Positions 52,205-62,196 of a stretch of 64,000 nucleotides of DNA are shown one piece after another. This DNA comes from an uncultured Bacilli bacterium (GTDB taxonomy: Bacteria; Bacillota_I; Bacilli_A; RF39; UBA660): assembly GCA_934097085.1 (NCBI GenBank), contig CAKONK010000008.1, forward strand, positions 9,601-73,600, written 5' to 3'. Every line of letters starts with the position of its first letter. Position 1 is the first letter of the stretch. Position numbers and translations under genes: made by a program. Below the pieces are notes generated by a model, which ran no database searches, was not told where the DNA came from, and saw only the letters and a program-made list of their open reading frames with translations.

Positions 52205-52231
52205 TTAGCATTTTGGTTAAGGAAGTGCTAG
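52205..52231 (+). promoter_or_regulatory. CIRCE operator 2
   Basis: TTAGCATTT, nine bases, AAGTGCTAG, again 9-9-9. It covers the transcription start, so two operators bracket one promoter. Confidence 0.8.
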
Positions 52232-52241
52232 AAAGGACATT

Positions 52242-52247
52242 ATGGAT
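52242..52247 (+). other. Start region of hrcA with GAAAGGA site
   Basis: The hrcA ATG at 52242 follows GAAAGGA (52231-52237) with only a short spacing after the second CIRCE arm, so repressor binding also covers the leader. Confidence 0.6.
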
Positions 52248-53240
52248 AATCGTCAAAAACAGTTACTAAAAGTAATAGTAGAGACTTATGTAAAGTCCGT
52301 TAAACCTGTTGGAAGTAAGTCACTTTGTGAAAAGTTTAATTTATCAAGTGCTACGATAAGAAATGAGATGGCTATTTTAGAGGATTTAGGTTATATTGAA
52401 AAAAATCATATATCTTCGGGAAGAATACCCTCAGAAAAAGGTTATAGATATTATGTTGAAAATTTAATGGAACCTGAAAAACTTAATGGTAGTGAAATGT
52501 TAAAACTTCAAAGAGTAGTTAAAAATCAAGATTTAGTATTATCTGATGCAATAACTAAGTGTATGGAGATAATTAGTGATTTAACAAATTATGCTTCAAT
52601 AGTTTTGGGAAGTAGTAGCATGGATAATTTGCTTAAACAAGTAAGTATTATTCCAATAGATGAAAATAAAATTGTTGCTTTAGTATGTACAAATACAGGA
52701 CTTGTAGAAAATAAAAAATTTGTTTTACCGGAGGGTACAAATGTTAAAGAACTTATTAAAACTAGTGAAATAATTAATAAGATGCTTATTGGGACACCAA
52801 TTAAAGATGTTTCAGAGCGTTTAGAGTTTGAAATAAAACCAATTATTGCCCAGGAAATAAGTAATTATGAAAAAGTATATAATATATTTTATAATGCTTT
52901 TACAGATTTTGTTGATGAAAATGCAAATGTTACTGTAAGTGGTAAGGCTAAAGTATTAGAGCAACCAGAATATGATAATCCTGATTCAATAAAAAAACTT
53001 GCATATAAACTTGAGGATGAATCATTTATCAAAAAAGTTACAAGTATTGATGGTAGTGATGAAATAAAGGTTTATATAGGTGATGAATCACAAGTCGATG
53101 ATAATACAACTATTGTAAAAAGGACTTATGATATTAATGGTGAAAAAGGTTCTATTGCAATAATAGGCCCAAAGAGAATGGATTATGCTAAAGTATATGG
53201 ACTACTTGATTATGTCCTAGAACAAATGAAGAAAAAGTAG
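52242..53240 (+). CDS. hrcA: Heat-inducible transcription repressor HrcA
   Basis: A 332-residue repressor of chaperone genes, kept active by GroEL in known systems. The N-terminal winged helix has YVKSVKPVGSKSL and SSATIRNEMAILEDLGY. The dimer/GAF-like part and the C-terminal GPKRMDYAKVYGLLDYV follow. It controls its own operon through the two CIRCE sites upstream. The operon continues grpE, a small gene and dnaK. Confidence 0.95.
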   Translation: MDNRQKQLLKVIVETYVKSVKPVGSKSLCEKFNLSSATIRNEMAILEDLGYIEKNHISSGRIPSEKGYRYYVENLMEPEKLNGSEMLKLQRVVKNQDLVLSDAITKCMEIISDLTNYASIVLGSSSMDNLLKQVSIIPIDENKIVALVCTNTGLVENKKFVLPEGTNVKELIKTSEIINKMLIGTPIKDVSERLEFEIKPIIAQEISNYEKVYNIFYNAFTDFVDENANVTVSGKAKVLEQPEYDNPDSIKKLAYKLEDESFIKKVTSIDGSDEIKVYIGDESQVDDNTTIVKRTYDINGEKGSIAIIGPKRMDYAKVYGLLDYVLEQMKKK

Positions 53241-53248
53241 GTGATAAC

Positions 53249-53815
53249 TTGAAAGAAGATATTAAAAAAGAAGAAAAAGTTTCAGTAAATGAAAAAGAAA
53301 TTAAGAAAGATAAAAAAAATAATCATCATGAAAAATGCATGGAAGAAATTAAAAAGTTTGCTGAAGAAAATAAAAAATTAATTGAAGAAAAAAATGCACT
53401 TTCAGATAAAATATTAAGATTAAATGCTGAAATGCAAAATATGAATAGACGCTTTAATGAAGAAAAAGCTAATATTTATAAATATGATGGGGAAAAACTT
53501 ATTAAAGAGATTTTACCTATTATTGATAATTTTGAAAGAGCAATATCTCTTGATGATGATAACTTAACTGATGAACTTTCAAAATTCTTATCTGGATTTA
53601 AAATGATATATACATCACTTTTATCTACTTTAAATGCAATTGGTGTTAAAGAGATAGAAGCAATGGGTAAACAGTTTGATCCAAAAACTATGGAAGCAAT
53701 TATGACTACCAGTATTATGGAAGAAGAGGAAGGCGTAGTTGTGGAAGTAATGCAAAAAGGTTATACTTATAATGATAAAGTTATAAGAGTAGCTATGGTA
53801 AAAGTTAATGAATGA
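53249..53815 (+). CDS. grpE: GrpE nucleotide exchange factor, TTG start
   Basis: A 188-residue partner of DnaK that promotes ADP release. A charged tail (1-40) leads to a long coiled coil, then ILPIIDNFERAI and the C-terminal beta domain (FDPKTMEAIMTT, VVEVMQKGYTYNDKVIRVAMVKV). The start is a TTG with AGGTG upstream. It overlaps the next gene by eight bases. Confidence 0.93.
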   Translation: MKEDIKKEEKVSVNEKEIKKDKKNNHHEKCMEEIKKFAEENKKLIEEKNALSDKILRLNAEMQNMNRRFNEEKANIYKYDGEKLIKEILPIIDNFERAISLDDDNLTDELSKFLSGFKMIYTSLLSTLNAIGVKEIEAMGKQFDPKTMEAIMTTSIMEEEEGVVVEVMQKGYTYNDKVIRVAMVKVNE

Positions 53816-54110
53816 TAATTTTCTAGCTTTGTCACTAATTTTTAATAGTTTTGGTGAGTATCATTTAGAAAGTAGTGATATTCATTCTAGACTTACATCA
53901 GAGAAACTTGATAGAGCATATTTTGATTCATTAATGGAGCTTTTAAAAGTTACCAGAGGACTTACTTCGCATGAAGAGTTTTCTAGTAATTATAATAAAA
54001 TTTTAAGTAATTTATCTAGTGAAGAACAAATTATTATTAATGATGAAATAGTTAGCATTGTTAATGAAATTAAGTCAAAATTAGATAATGAAAATAAAAT
54101 TACTCGATAA
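53808..54110 (+). CDS. Hypothetical protein between grpE and dnaK
   Basis: A 100-residue helical acidic protein lodged between grpE and dnaK and overlapping grpE by eight bases, so it is expressed with the chaperones. No such gene is standard in this operon. No family recognised. It could be a co-chaperone adaptor or a lineage-specific gene. Confidence 0.65.
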   Translation: MNDNFLALSLIFNSFGEYHLESSDIHSRLTSEKLDRAYFDSLMELLKVTRGLTSHEEFSSNYNKILSNLSSEEQIIINDEIVSIVNEIKSKLDNENKITR

Positions 54111-54130
54111 AAAGAAAGGAATGATAAATT

Positions 54131-55948
54131 ATGAGTAAAATTATTGGTATAGATTTAGGTACAACAAATAGTTGTGTAGCGGTACTTGAAGGTGGGGAAG
54201 CAAAAGTTATTCCTAATGCCGAAGGAAACCGTACAACTCCTTCAGTAGTTGCTTTTAAAGGTGACGATGAACTAGTTGGAGAAACTGCAAAAAGACAAGC
54301 AGTAACAAATGTTAAAAATACAATCTCCTCAATTAAAAGAAAAATGGGAACAAATGAAAAAGTTGAGGCTAATGGAAGAATGTATACACCAGAGGAAATC
54401 AGTGCAAAGATTCTTTCTAAATTAAAAAAAGATGCTGAAAGTTATTTAGGAGATAAAGTAACTAAAGCTGTTATTACAGTTCCAGCATACTTTAATGATG
54501 CACAAAGACAAGCTACTAAAAATGCTGGTAAAATAGCAGGCCTTGATGTTGAAAGAATTATTAATGAACCAACTGCTGCTGCTCTTGCATATGGACTTGA
54601 TAAACAAGATGTACTTCAAACAATTTTAGTTTACGATTTAGGTGGAGGAACATTCGATGTTTCAATTCTTGAACTTGGTGATGGCGTTTTTGAAGTTAAA
54701 TCTACTGCAGGTAATAACCATTTAGGTGGAGATGACTTTGATGAAAGAGTTGCTAATTATTTAGTATCAGAATTTAAGAAAGAACATGGTATTGATTTAT
54801 CAAAAGATGCTATGGCAATGCAAAGAGTTAAAGATGCTGCTGAAAAAGCTAAAAAAGATTTATCCTCTATGACTACAACACAAATTTCACTTCCATTTAT
54901 AACTCAAAACGAAAACAAAGAACCACTTCATATGGATATCACATTATCTAAAGCTAAATTCGAAGATTTAAATAAAGATTTATTTGATTCTACACTTGAA
55001 CCAGTTAGAAAAGCTTTAAAAGATGCTGGACTTACTGCAAAAGATATTAATAAAGTAATCCTTGTTGGAGGATCATCTAGAATCCCTTATATTCAAGAAC
55101 TTGTTAAAAAAGAACTTGGACAAGAACCAAATAAGAGTGTAAACCCTGATGAAGTTGTAGCAATGGGTGCAGCTATTCAAGGTGGCGTACTTACTGGTGA
55201 AGTTAATGATGTAGTACTACTTGATGTTACACCACTTTCACTTGGTATTGAAACATTAGGAAACGTAATGACTGTACTTATTCCTAGAAATACAACAATA
55301 CCTACAAGTAAGAGCCAAGTATTCTCAACTGCTGCAGATAACCAACCTGCTGTTGATATTCACGTACTTCAAGGTGAAAGACCTATGGCATCAGATAATA
55401 AAACTTTAGGAAACTTCCAACTTACTAATATACCTCCAGCAAGAAGAGGAGTTCCACAAATTGAAGTTAAATTTGATATTGATGCAAATGGTATAGTAAA
55501 CGTTACTGCTAAAGATCTTGGAACTAATAAAGAACAATCAATTACAATTACATCATCAACAAATCTTTCTGATGAAGAAATTGATAAGATGATGAAAGAG
55601 GCTGAAGCTAATAAAGAAGCTGATGAAAAGAAAAAGGCTGAAAGTGAAGCAAGAAATGAAGCAGATTCAATGATTCTTGCAACAAATCGTGCTTTAGAGG
55701 ACTTAAAAGATAAAGTTGATCCTAAAGATAAAGAAGAAGCTGAAAAATTAATTAAAGACCTCGAGGAATCTCTTAAGGGAAATGACATCGAAGATATTAA
55801 AGCTAAGACTGAAAGTTTAAATAAAAAGGCTATGGAACTTGCTGGTAAAGTATATGAGGCAAATAAAGCAAATGCTGAAAATACTGAAACAACTAGTTCA
55901 AATGATTCATCAGACGATGCACAGGAAGCTGAATATAAAGAAAAATAA
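54131..55948 (+). CDS. dnaK: Chaperone DnaK (Hsp70)
   Basis: A 605-residue ATP-driven chaperone. The nucleotide-binding domain opens [15 protein letters not shown] and carries [14 protein letters not shown] and LVGGSSRIP. The linker [13 protein letters not shown] and the peptide-binding domain follow, ending in an acidic tail. It is shorter than the E. coli protein by the N-terminal loop missing in Gram-positives. AAAGGAATG precedes the start. Confidence 0.97.
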   Translation: MSKIIGIDLGTTNSCVAVLEGGEAKVIPNAEGNRTTPSVVAFKGDDELVGETAKRQAVTNVKNTISSIKRKMGTNEKVEANGRMYTPEEISAKILSKLKKDAESYLGDKVTKAVITVPAYFNDAQRQATKNAGKIAGLDVERIINEPTAAALAYGLDKQDVLQTILVYDLGGGTFDVSILELGDGVFEVKSTAGNNHLGGDDFDERVANYLVSEFKKEHGIDLSKDAMAMQRVKDAAEKAKKDLSSMTTTQISLPFITQNENKEPLHMDITLSKAKFEDLNKDLFDSTLEPVRKALKDAGLTAKDINKVILVGGSSRIPYIQELVKKELGQEPNKSVNPDEVVAMGAAIQGGVLTGEVNDVVLLDVTPLSLGIETLGNVMTVLIPRNTTIPTSKSQVFSTAADNQPAVDIHVLQGERPMASDNKTLGNFQLTNIPPARRGVPQIEVKFDIDANGIVNVTAKDLGTNKEQSITITSSTNLSDEEIDKMMKEAEANKEADEKKKAESEARNEADSMILATNRALEDLKDKVDPKDKEEAEKLIKDLEESLKGNDIEDIKAKTESLNKKAMELAGKVYEANKANAENTETTSSNDSSDDAQEAEYKEK

Positions 55949-55966
55949 TAAAAGAAAGGTAAAGTG

Positions 55967-55990
55967 TTAGGTCCTATTTCTAGGACCTAA
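55967..55990 (+). terminator. Hairpin after dnaK
   Basis: A perfect 10-bp stem (55967-55976 with 55981-55990) with a TTTC loop. The tail is not T-rich, so it may stabilise or attenuate the transcript rather than end it. The pepF gene begins 16 bases later. Confidence 0.6.
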
Positions 55991-56006
55991 TATTTGGTTA
56001 TAAAAT

Positions 56007-57770
56007 ATGAAAGAAAAAATTGATTTAAGTGCTTTATTTAAATGTGATGATGATGCTAAAAAAGAACTTATTTCCTTAAAAAAATATGCAAAAAATATTT
56101 CTAATTATGAAGGTAAAATATTATCTAGTCCAGAAATGTTATATGAATATTTAGAGTATGATAATGAAATTTCTAAAAGACTTGAAAGGCTTTATCTATA
56201 TGCTCATATTAATAATGATTTAGATTTAACAAATGAAAACTATAATGAAATGCTTGGAAGTGTACTTAACTTCTTAAATGAATTATCAGAAAAAGAAAGT
56301 TATGTTGTTCCAGAACTACTTGAAAAAGATTTTAATTTTATAAAAGAATATATAAAAAAATTTTCAAAGTTAAAGGAATATGAAAATAATTTAAAAAGTA
56401 TTTATAGGGCTAAAAAATATATTAAGTCTAAAGAAGAAGAAAAAATTATTACACTTTTAACATCTGTGTACTCTAAAAGTGAGGATGCAAGTGAAATGCT
56501 TCTTACAACGGATATGGATTTTGGAACTATTACTAATGAAGAAGGTAAAGTGGTGCCTTTAACAATATCTAACTTTAGTACATATCTACATAGTAGTAAA
56601 CAAAGCATTCGAAAAGAGGCTTTTGAAAAAATTTATAAAGAAATTAAACATTATGAAAATACCTTTAATACAATATATACTACTAAAGTAATGAGTAATA
56701 ATAAGGTTGCCAAGTTAAGAGGATTTTCTTCAGCAAGAAGTTTGAGTTTATATTCAAATGATATTAAAAATGATATTTATGATAATTTAATAAATGGTGT
56801 TAAAAATAACTTACCTAAATTTTATAAATATTATGATTTAAAAAAGAAAGTATTAGGTTTAGAAAAAATTCATATATATGATACATACGCAAATATTACA
56901 AAAGATTTTGATAAGAAATATACATATGATGAAGCAAAAAAACTTGTAATATCTTCTTTAGAGGTAATGGAAAAGTCTTATGTAGAGGTAATTAAAAAAG
57001 CATTTTCAGAGAGTTGGATTGATGTATATCCTAAAAAGAATAAAAGAGATGGTGGATACTGTACTTGTGCATATCTTGCTCATCCATATGTTGTTATAAA
57101 TTATGAGGGCAAACTTGATGATGTGTCAACTCTTATTCATGAACTAGGCCATGCAATGCATTATTACTATGCTCAAAACTTTAATACCTATGAAGATTAT
57201 AATTATTCTATCTTTGTAGCGGAGGTTGCAAGTCAAGTAAATGAAATAATTCTTACAAATTATATGTTAAATCATACAGATAATATTGAAGAGAAAAAGT
57301 ATATATTAGATAGTATATTACAAAGATTTAAAGCAACAATGATTAGACAAACTATGTTTGCTCATTTCGAAGATAATCTTCATAACAAAGAAATGAAGGG
57401 AACAGTTCTTACTAAAGAATTAGTACAAAAAGAATATTTGGATTTAAATAAATTATATTTTGGACCAAATGTTGAAGTTGATGAAGATATTAAATATGAA
57501 TGTTATAGAATTCCACATTTTTATTATAATTTCTATGTTTATCAATATGCCACAGGATATGCTGCAGCACTCAAAATAGCAAATGATATTATAAATAAAA
57601 AGGATGGTGCTTTAGAAAGTTATATTAAATTTTTAAAACTTGGTTCAACACTCGATCCAGTTAAAAGTTTAAAAGTAGCGGGCGTAGATATACAAAGTCC
57701 ATCACTTTATGATGAAGTATTTGAATTCTTTGATGAAAAAAGAAAGGAGTTAGAAAGACTTTATGAATAG
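56007..57770 (+). CDS. pepF: Oligoendopeptidase F
   Basis: A 587-residue cytoplasmic zinc peptidase of family M3 that degrades oligopeptides. The zinc site is IHELGHAM, with the third ligand in the following helix (FVAEVASQVNE). AYLAHPYVVINYEGKLDDVSTL before it is typical. It lies between dnaK and dnaJ, an unusual place, and overlaps dnaJ by eight bases. No clear ribosome site precedes its ATG. Confidence 0.92.
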   Translation: MKEKIDLSALFKCDDDAKKELISLKKYAKNISNYEGKILSSPEMLYEYLEYDNEISKRLERLYLYAHINNDLDLTNENYNEMLGSVLNFLNELSEKESYVVPELLEKDFNFIKEYIKKFSKLKEYENNLKSIYRAKKYIKSKEEEKIITLLTSVYSKSEDASEMLLTTDMDFGTITNEEGKVVPLTISNFSTYLHSSKQSIRKEAFEKIYKEIKHYENTFNTIYTTKVMSNNKVAKLRGFSSARSLSLYSNDIKNDIYDNLINGVKNNLPKFYKYYDLKKKVLGLEKIHIYDTYANITKDFDKKYTYDEAKKLVISSLEVMEKSYVEVIKKAFSESWIDVYPKKNKRDGGYCTCAYLAHPYVVINYEGKLDDVSTLIHELGHAMHYYYAQNFNTYEDYNYSIFVAEVASQVNEIILTNYMLNHTDNIEEKKYILDSILQRFKATMIRQTMFAHFEDNLHNKEMKGTVLTKELVQKEYLDLNKLYFGPNVEVDEDIKYECYRIPHFYYNFYVYQYATGYAAALKIANDIINKKDGALESYIKFLKLGSTLDPVKSLKVAGVDIQSPSLYDEVFEFFDEKRKELERLYE

Positions 57771-58902
57771 TAAAAAAGATTATTATGAACTTTTAGGTGT
57801 TTCAAAGACTGCCACTGACGAAGAAATTAAAAGAGCTTTTAGAAAACTTGCTAAGATGTATCATCCAGATAATAAAGAAACTGGTGATGAAGCAAAGTTT
57901 AAAGAAATAGGTGAGGCTTATGCAATATTATCTGATCCACAGAAAAGAAAAGCTTATGATCAGTATGGTTCTGCAGCATTTGATGGAACAGGTAACTTTG
58001 GTGGTCAAGGTGGATTTAATTTTAATGCCAGTGATATCGATTTAGGAGATATTCTTCGTCATGTTTTTGGCGATGATGATGATTTTGGTTCATCATTTAC
58101 AGGTGGTTTTTCCTCATTTGGTGGAGGAAGAAAGCAAAGAACTTCAAGAGGCAGTGATGTAAAAGTAACTATTCCTCTTACTTTCGAAGAGGCCGCATTT
58201 GGCTGTGAAAAAACTATTGAAGTTAATTTAAAAAGTTCTTGTAAAACATGCGATGGCAAAGGTGGATTTAATGAAAAAACATGTTCAAAATGTGGAGGCC
58301 GAGGCGTAGTTTTAGAACAAGTTCGTTCAATATTTGGAATGATGCAAACTCAAAAAGTATGCCCTGATTGTATGGGAAAAGGTGTTACTTATCAAAATAT
58401 TTGTTCTGATTGTAAAGGAATGGGTATTGTAAATGAAAAGAAGTCTATAAAAATTAAAGTACCCGAAGGCGTAGATTCGGGTCATGAATTAAGACTTGCG
58501 GGTAAAGGCAATGCTTCTCCAAATGGTGAAAACGGTGATCTTTATGTGGATTTTGAAATAAAGGAACACTCACTTTTTGAAAGACAAGGAAATGATATTT
58601 ATCTTGAACTTCCAATCAATGTTGCCGAAGCGACTTTAGGTTGTGAGAAAGAAATACCCACTCTTACTGGTAATGTTATTCTTGAAATAAAACCTGGGAC
58701 TCAAAATTATACAAAGTTAAAACTTAAGGGAAAGGGATTAAAAAGTCCAAATGCAATTATGCGTGGAAACATGTATGTAGTAGTAAATATTATTATACCA
58801 ACGAAACTTACTTTATCACAAAAAAAATTATTTAAAGAACTATTAGATAGTAATCTTAACAATGAAGATGAAATAAAGGACTTTAATAGAAAAATGAAAT
58901 AG
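57763..58902 (+). CDS. dnaJ: Chaperone DnaJ (Hsp40)
   Basis: A 379-residue co-chaperone of DnaK. The J domain has HPD (MYHPDNKE), followed by a Gly/Phe-rich region, four CxxCxGxG zinc repeats (CKTCDGKG, CSKCGGRG, CPDCMGKG, CSDCKGMG) and the C-terminal substrate-binding domain. It is coupled to pepF and ends at a terminator. All motifs are intact. Confidence 0.96.
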   Translation: MNSKKDYYELLGVSKTATDEEIKRAFRKLAKMYHPDNKETGDEAKFKEIGEAYAILSDPQKRKAYDQYGSAAFDGTGNFGGQGGFNFNASDIDLGDILRHVFGDDDDFGSSFTGGFSSFGGGRKQRTSRGSDVKVTIPLTFEEAAFGCEKTIEVNLKSSCKTCDGKGGFNEKTCSKCGGRGVVLEQVRSIFGMMQTQKVCPDCMGKGVTYQNICSDCKGMGIVNEKKSIKIKVPEGVDSGHELRLAGKGNASPNGENGDLYVDFEIKEHSLFERQGNDIYLELPINVAEATLGCEKEIPTLTGNVILEIKPGTQNYTKLKLKGKGLKSPNAIMRGNMYVVVNIIIPTKLTLSQKKLFKELLDSNLNNEDEIKDFNRKMK

Positions 58903-58924
58903 TGCAAAATCTATTTCTTTTTTT
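58896..58924 (+). terminator. dnaJ terminator
   Basis: GAAATAG (58896-58902) pairs with CTATTTC (58911-58917), then seven T. Confidence 0.88.
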
Positions 58925-59120
58925 ATGTAAAATTTGTGTAAAGTAGAAAAAATGCTAAAATTTCATAATTGAATCTAAAAATATAATTTTGGAAGCAATT
59001 TAAAATTTTTTTTGCAAAAAATCGTTCTAAAAATATAAATTTAGAATAAAAAATGCTTTTTTTAGGTTTTTGCCTAATCTTTTTTATTTTGCTAATATGC
59101 ATTTGAAAGGAGGAAAAAAT

Positions 59121-60053
59121 ATGCCTTATGGCTTTATTAATGATAGAGCAGCTAAACTACTTATAACGGATAAAAAACTAAGAGATTATGTATGTTTAAT
59201 AATAAGCAAACTTTTAAAACTCAATTATAATTATGTTAAAAATAATTTAGAATTAGTGCATAATGGCGTTAATGGAAATCAAAACATAAAAGGAAGAGAT
59301 ACTGATGCTTTATTTAAAAATGATTATAGTATTATTAACTTTGAATTTAATGTTGAATATCAACCGGAATATATTATAAAAAACAATATGTATGTATTTC
59401 ATTTATATTTAGGGCAACTTAAACCTGGTGAAAAAGAAAATAAGATTAAACCGGTATATCAAATAAATATCAACAATTTTGATGTTTATAAAAAAGGCGA
59501 GTTTATTTACAAAACACAATTATGTGAAACAACATATCATTGTGTTCGTGATAATAACCTTGTTATTTATGATATCAATATGGACTTTCTAAAAAAACTA
59601 AGTTATAATGAAATTGATGGAATGCCAAGTGATAGTTTAGAAAAATTATTTTTAATATTTTATAATAGAAAAGATATTAATTATGAACAGTTTTATAATG
59701 GTAATCCAATAATGGAAAGGGTAATTAAAAGGTTAGAGGAAATGTGGAAAGATTTTGATGATATGCTTTATTATGATGCCGAAGAACTTAGAAAGCAAGT
59801 AAATGATAGAATATTAAAAGAAACCGTAGAAAAAAAAGCAAAAGAAGTTACTAGAAGGGTTACTAAGGAAGTGACTAACAAAGTTACTAAGGAAGTGACT
59901 AACAAAGTTACTAAGGAAGTAACTAAAGAAGTTACCGAAGCAATTGCTCTTAAAATGATTAAAGATGGTCTATCAAAAGCACAAATAATTAATTATTCAC
60001 AAATTTCTGAAGAAGAGTATGAAACTTTAAAAAGAAGAGTCTTTGATAAATAG
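59121..60053 (+). CDS. Rpn-type PD-(D/E)XK nuclease/transposase-like protein
   Basis: A 310-residue protein of the recombination-promoting (Rpn) nuclease group. The N-terminal half opens as usual, with a DRAAKLLIT segment, the acidic RDTDALFK and INFEFNVEYQPEY for the nuclease core. The C-terminal part carries tandem KVTKEVTN repeats (about 247-270) expected to form a coiled helix. AAAGGAGG precedes the ATG at 59121. These proteins cut DNA and promote recombination or mobility. No terminal repeats are visible. Confidence 0.78.
   Translation: MPYGFINDRAAKLLITDKKLRDYVCLIISKLLKLNYNYVKNNLELVHNGVNGNQNIKGRDTDALFKNDYSIINFEFNVEYQPEYIIKNNMYVFHLYLGQLKPGEKENKIKPVYQININNFDVYKKGEFIYKTQLCETTYHCVRDNNLVIYDINMDFLKKLSYNEIDGMPSDSLEKLFLIFYNRKDINYEQFYNGNPIMERVIKRLEEMWKDFDDMLYYDAEELRKQVNDRILKETVEKKAKEVTRRVTKEVTNKVTKEVTNKVTKEVTKEVTEAIALKMIKDGLSKAQIINYSQISEEEYETLKRRVFDK
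59859..59930 (+). repeat. 24-bp tandem coding repeats
   Basis: Three 24-bp units in frame inside the Rpn-type gene, the first two (59859 and 59883) identical. They encode VTKEVTNK-type octapeptides. Slippage would change the length without shifting the frame. Confidence 0.85.
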
Positions 60054-60141
60054 GTATCATTGACTTTTTTATTAGAACATTCTATCTTGCAACATAATCA
60101 TATATTTGCTATAATTATTTTGAAAATAGGATGTGAAAAGT

Positions 60142-62196
60142 ATGGATGATTTTAAAAATGAGTATGATGATAGTACAAATGTTATTGTGGAAATAAACAA
60201 AAATGTTGAGGACACTTTATATGACGAAGATAAAGTATCTGTTGAGGATGATGAAATAGTTGTAACTAAAGAAAAGAAAAAGAAACCTCAGAAAAATAAA
60301 AAGAAATTTTCTTTTAAAAATTTAACTAAAAAGCAAAAAATAATTTTTATAGTTAGTATATGTTTAATAGTTTTAGTAATAGCTTTTATTTTGATATATT
60401 TTTTAGTTATAAAAAAAGATAAAAAAGATTTAGATAATAAAGAGACACCAGTTATTGTTGAAAAGGACAATTATATATATAATAATGGTACATTAAAATT
60501 TTTGGATAAAGATGACAAGACTATTGGCGAATATGACTGTGAAAATAAAGATGAAAATAAATGTTATGTAGCGTATTTAACAAATGAAAATAATACTGAT
60601 TTACCAATTTATCTAGATGAAAAAGAGAGTCCTTTACAAAGACGAAGCCAAATTTATAATAATAAATATGTATTTGTCCAAGATGGTCCAACTATAAATT
60701 TGTACAATATTGTTGATAAGAAAAAAGAAGGTTCATATAAAACTATTAAAGTTGGTTCAACTAAAGAAAATATTGTTGCTTATACTGATGAAAAAGATAA
60801 ATATGGAGTTATTTCAATTAATGATAAAGTAAATGAACTTGTTAAAACAAAATATGATTATATAGATATTTATAATAGTGATGATACTTTCATTGTTAAG
60901 GATGGTTCTTCATATTACCTAATTAAAAATGATAATAAAATTTCAAAAGATTTTAGTAATGAAATTATTTCATTTAATGATAAATTTATTGTGAGTGATA
61001 ATAATTTGTATGACTTAAATGGTAATAAAGTCATAAACAAGGAGTATGAATATATAATATTAGATAAAGGCTTTGTATTTGCAATTGCAAGTAGAAAAAT
61101 GACGATTTATGATGAAAATTTAAATAAATTAAATGAAGAAGAAGTCAAGTTAAAAACACTTGATTATAAAACAGCATATATTTTTGATGATAAAAATTCT
61201 TTGAAAGAAACAAAAAAACCATTTGAATTTAATTATAGCAATGGGCGTCTTACTATTACATATGATGATAAAGAAAAAACGATTAACGTTTATGAAGGCA
61301 CCTTAAGTAGTAAATTAGATTTTGTAAATTATTTTGATGGAAAGTTATATTTTTATTCTGATGAAGATAAAGAAAATTTAATTGGTAAGTATACATGTAA
61401 AAATAAAAATGATGTCACTAGTAAAACTACGGAACTTACAAGCTGTTTTGTTGCAAAAGATAATAAAATTGTAAATGAAAGTTCTGGTTACATTCCTATA
61501 TTTAACAGTAGCTATGCATTTATTTCTGATAATGATAGCGTTGTATTATATGATTTAAAAAATAGTAAAAACCTAAGCGAATATAAAGCAGTAGATACTG
61601 GCATTGGAAGCGAAAAAATCACTCATGTTTCTGCATTGAATAGTTTAGTGTATTGTCAAAATACATCAGATGGATTTGGAGCAATAACTTTTGGAAGTAA
61701 TGGTCCTGCTGGGGTAATAGCCTTTAGTGATAATAAGTCAGAGGAACCATCTGGTAAAACATTAAGCATATCGCTTATGAAAGATTTGTTACTAGTAAAA
61801 AGAGAAAAGAAAAATTTCCTATATGACAAAATAGGAAATGAAATTGCTTCATCATCATTTGATATAATAGATTATGTATCCTCATATATGCTTGTCAAAA
61901 ATAAAGATAGTTATTTAGTTTATAGTTTAAAGGGAAATATTTTATCTAGCGAAGGTAAATATGTTAAATTATACGATGATTTCTTCCTTTTAGTAAATAA
62001 AGATGATACATTTAACATTTATTCATATAAAGATGCTAAAACCGCTATTTTAAGCGTATTTATAAAAAATAAAGGTAATGCTGAAAATATTGAAATAGTA
62101 AGTGATGATAATGGATATGTTGTCAAAGTAAATGATACAGAATATAAATTTGATAAATCTGGAAAAATGATCACAGGAGATAATAATGAAGAATAA
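60142..62196 (+). CDS. Large single-span membrane protein with WG-like repeats
   Basis: A 684-residue protein: about 50 acidic and then basic cytoplasmic residues, one membrane helix (about 64-86), and a 590-residue outer part. The outer part has repeated strands such as DKYGVISINDK, NNLYDLNGNKVI and TIYDENLNK, like WG/KWG beta repeats. Two cysteine pairs are seen in similar places (CENKDENKC and a later C...C). The ATG at 60142 has AGGATGTG upstream. It overlaps the related gene at 62186. Probably an envelope protein of unknown role. Confidence 0.65.
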   Translation: MDDFKNEYDDSTNVIVEINKNVEDTLYDEDKVSVEDDEIVVTKEKKKKPQKNKKKFSFKNLTKKQKIIFIVSICLIVLVIAFILIYFLVIKKDKKDLDNKETPVIVEKDNYIYNNGTLKFLDKDDKTIGEYDCENKDENKCYVAYLTNENNTDLPIYLDEKESPLQRRSQIYNNKYVFVQDGPTINLYNIVDKKKEGSYKTIKVGSTKENIVAYTDEKDKYGVISINDKVNELVKTKYDYIDIYNSDDTFIVKDGSSYYLIKNDNKISKDFSNEIISFNDKFIVSDNNLYDLNGNKVINKEYEYIILDKGFVFAIASRKMTIYDENLNKLNEEEVKLKTLDYKTAYIFDDKNSLKETKKPFEFNYSNGRLTITYDDKEKTINVYEGTLSSKLDFVNYFDGKLYFYSDEDKENLIGKYTCKNKNDVTSKTTELTSCFVAKDNKIVNESSGYIPIFNSSYAFISDNDSVVLYDLKNSKNLSEYKAVDTGIGSEKITHVSALNSLVYCQNTSDGFGAITFGSNGPAGVIAFSDNKSEEPSGKTLSISLMKDLLLVKREKKNFLYDKIGNEIASSSFDIIDYVSSYMLVKNKDSYLVYSLKGNILSSEGKYVKLYDDFFLLVNKDDTFNIYSYKDAKTAILSVFIKNKGNAENIEIVSDDNGYVVKVNDTEYKFDKSGKMITGDNNEE

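Noticed and set aside
59859..59930. Tandem repeats as CRISPR or intergenic repeats
   Set aside because: They are contiguous, in frame and coding within the Rpn-type gene.
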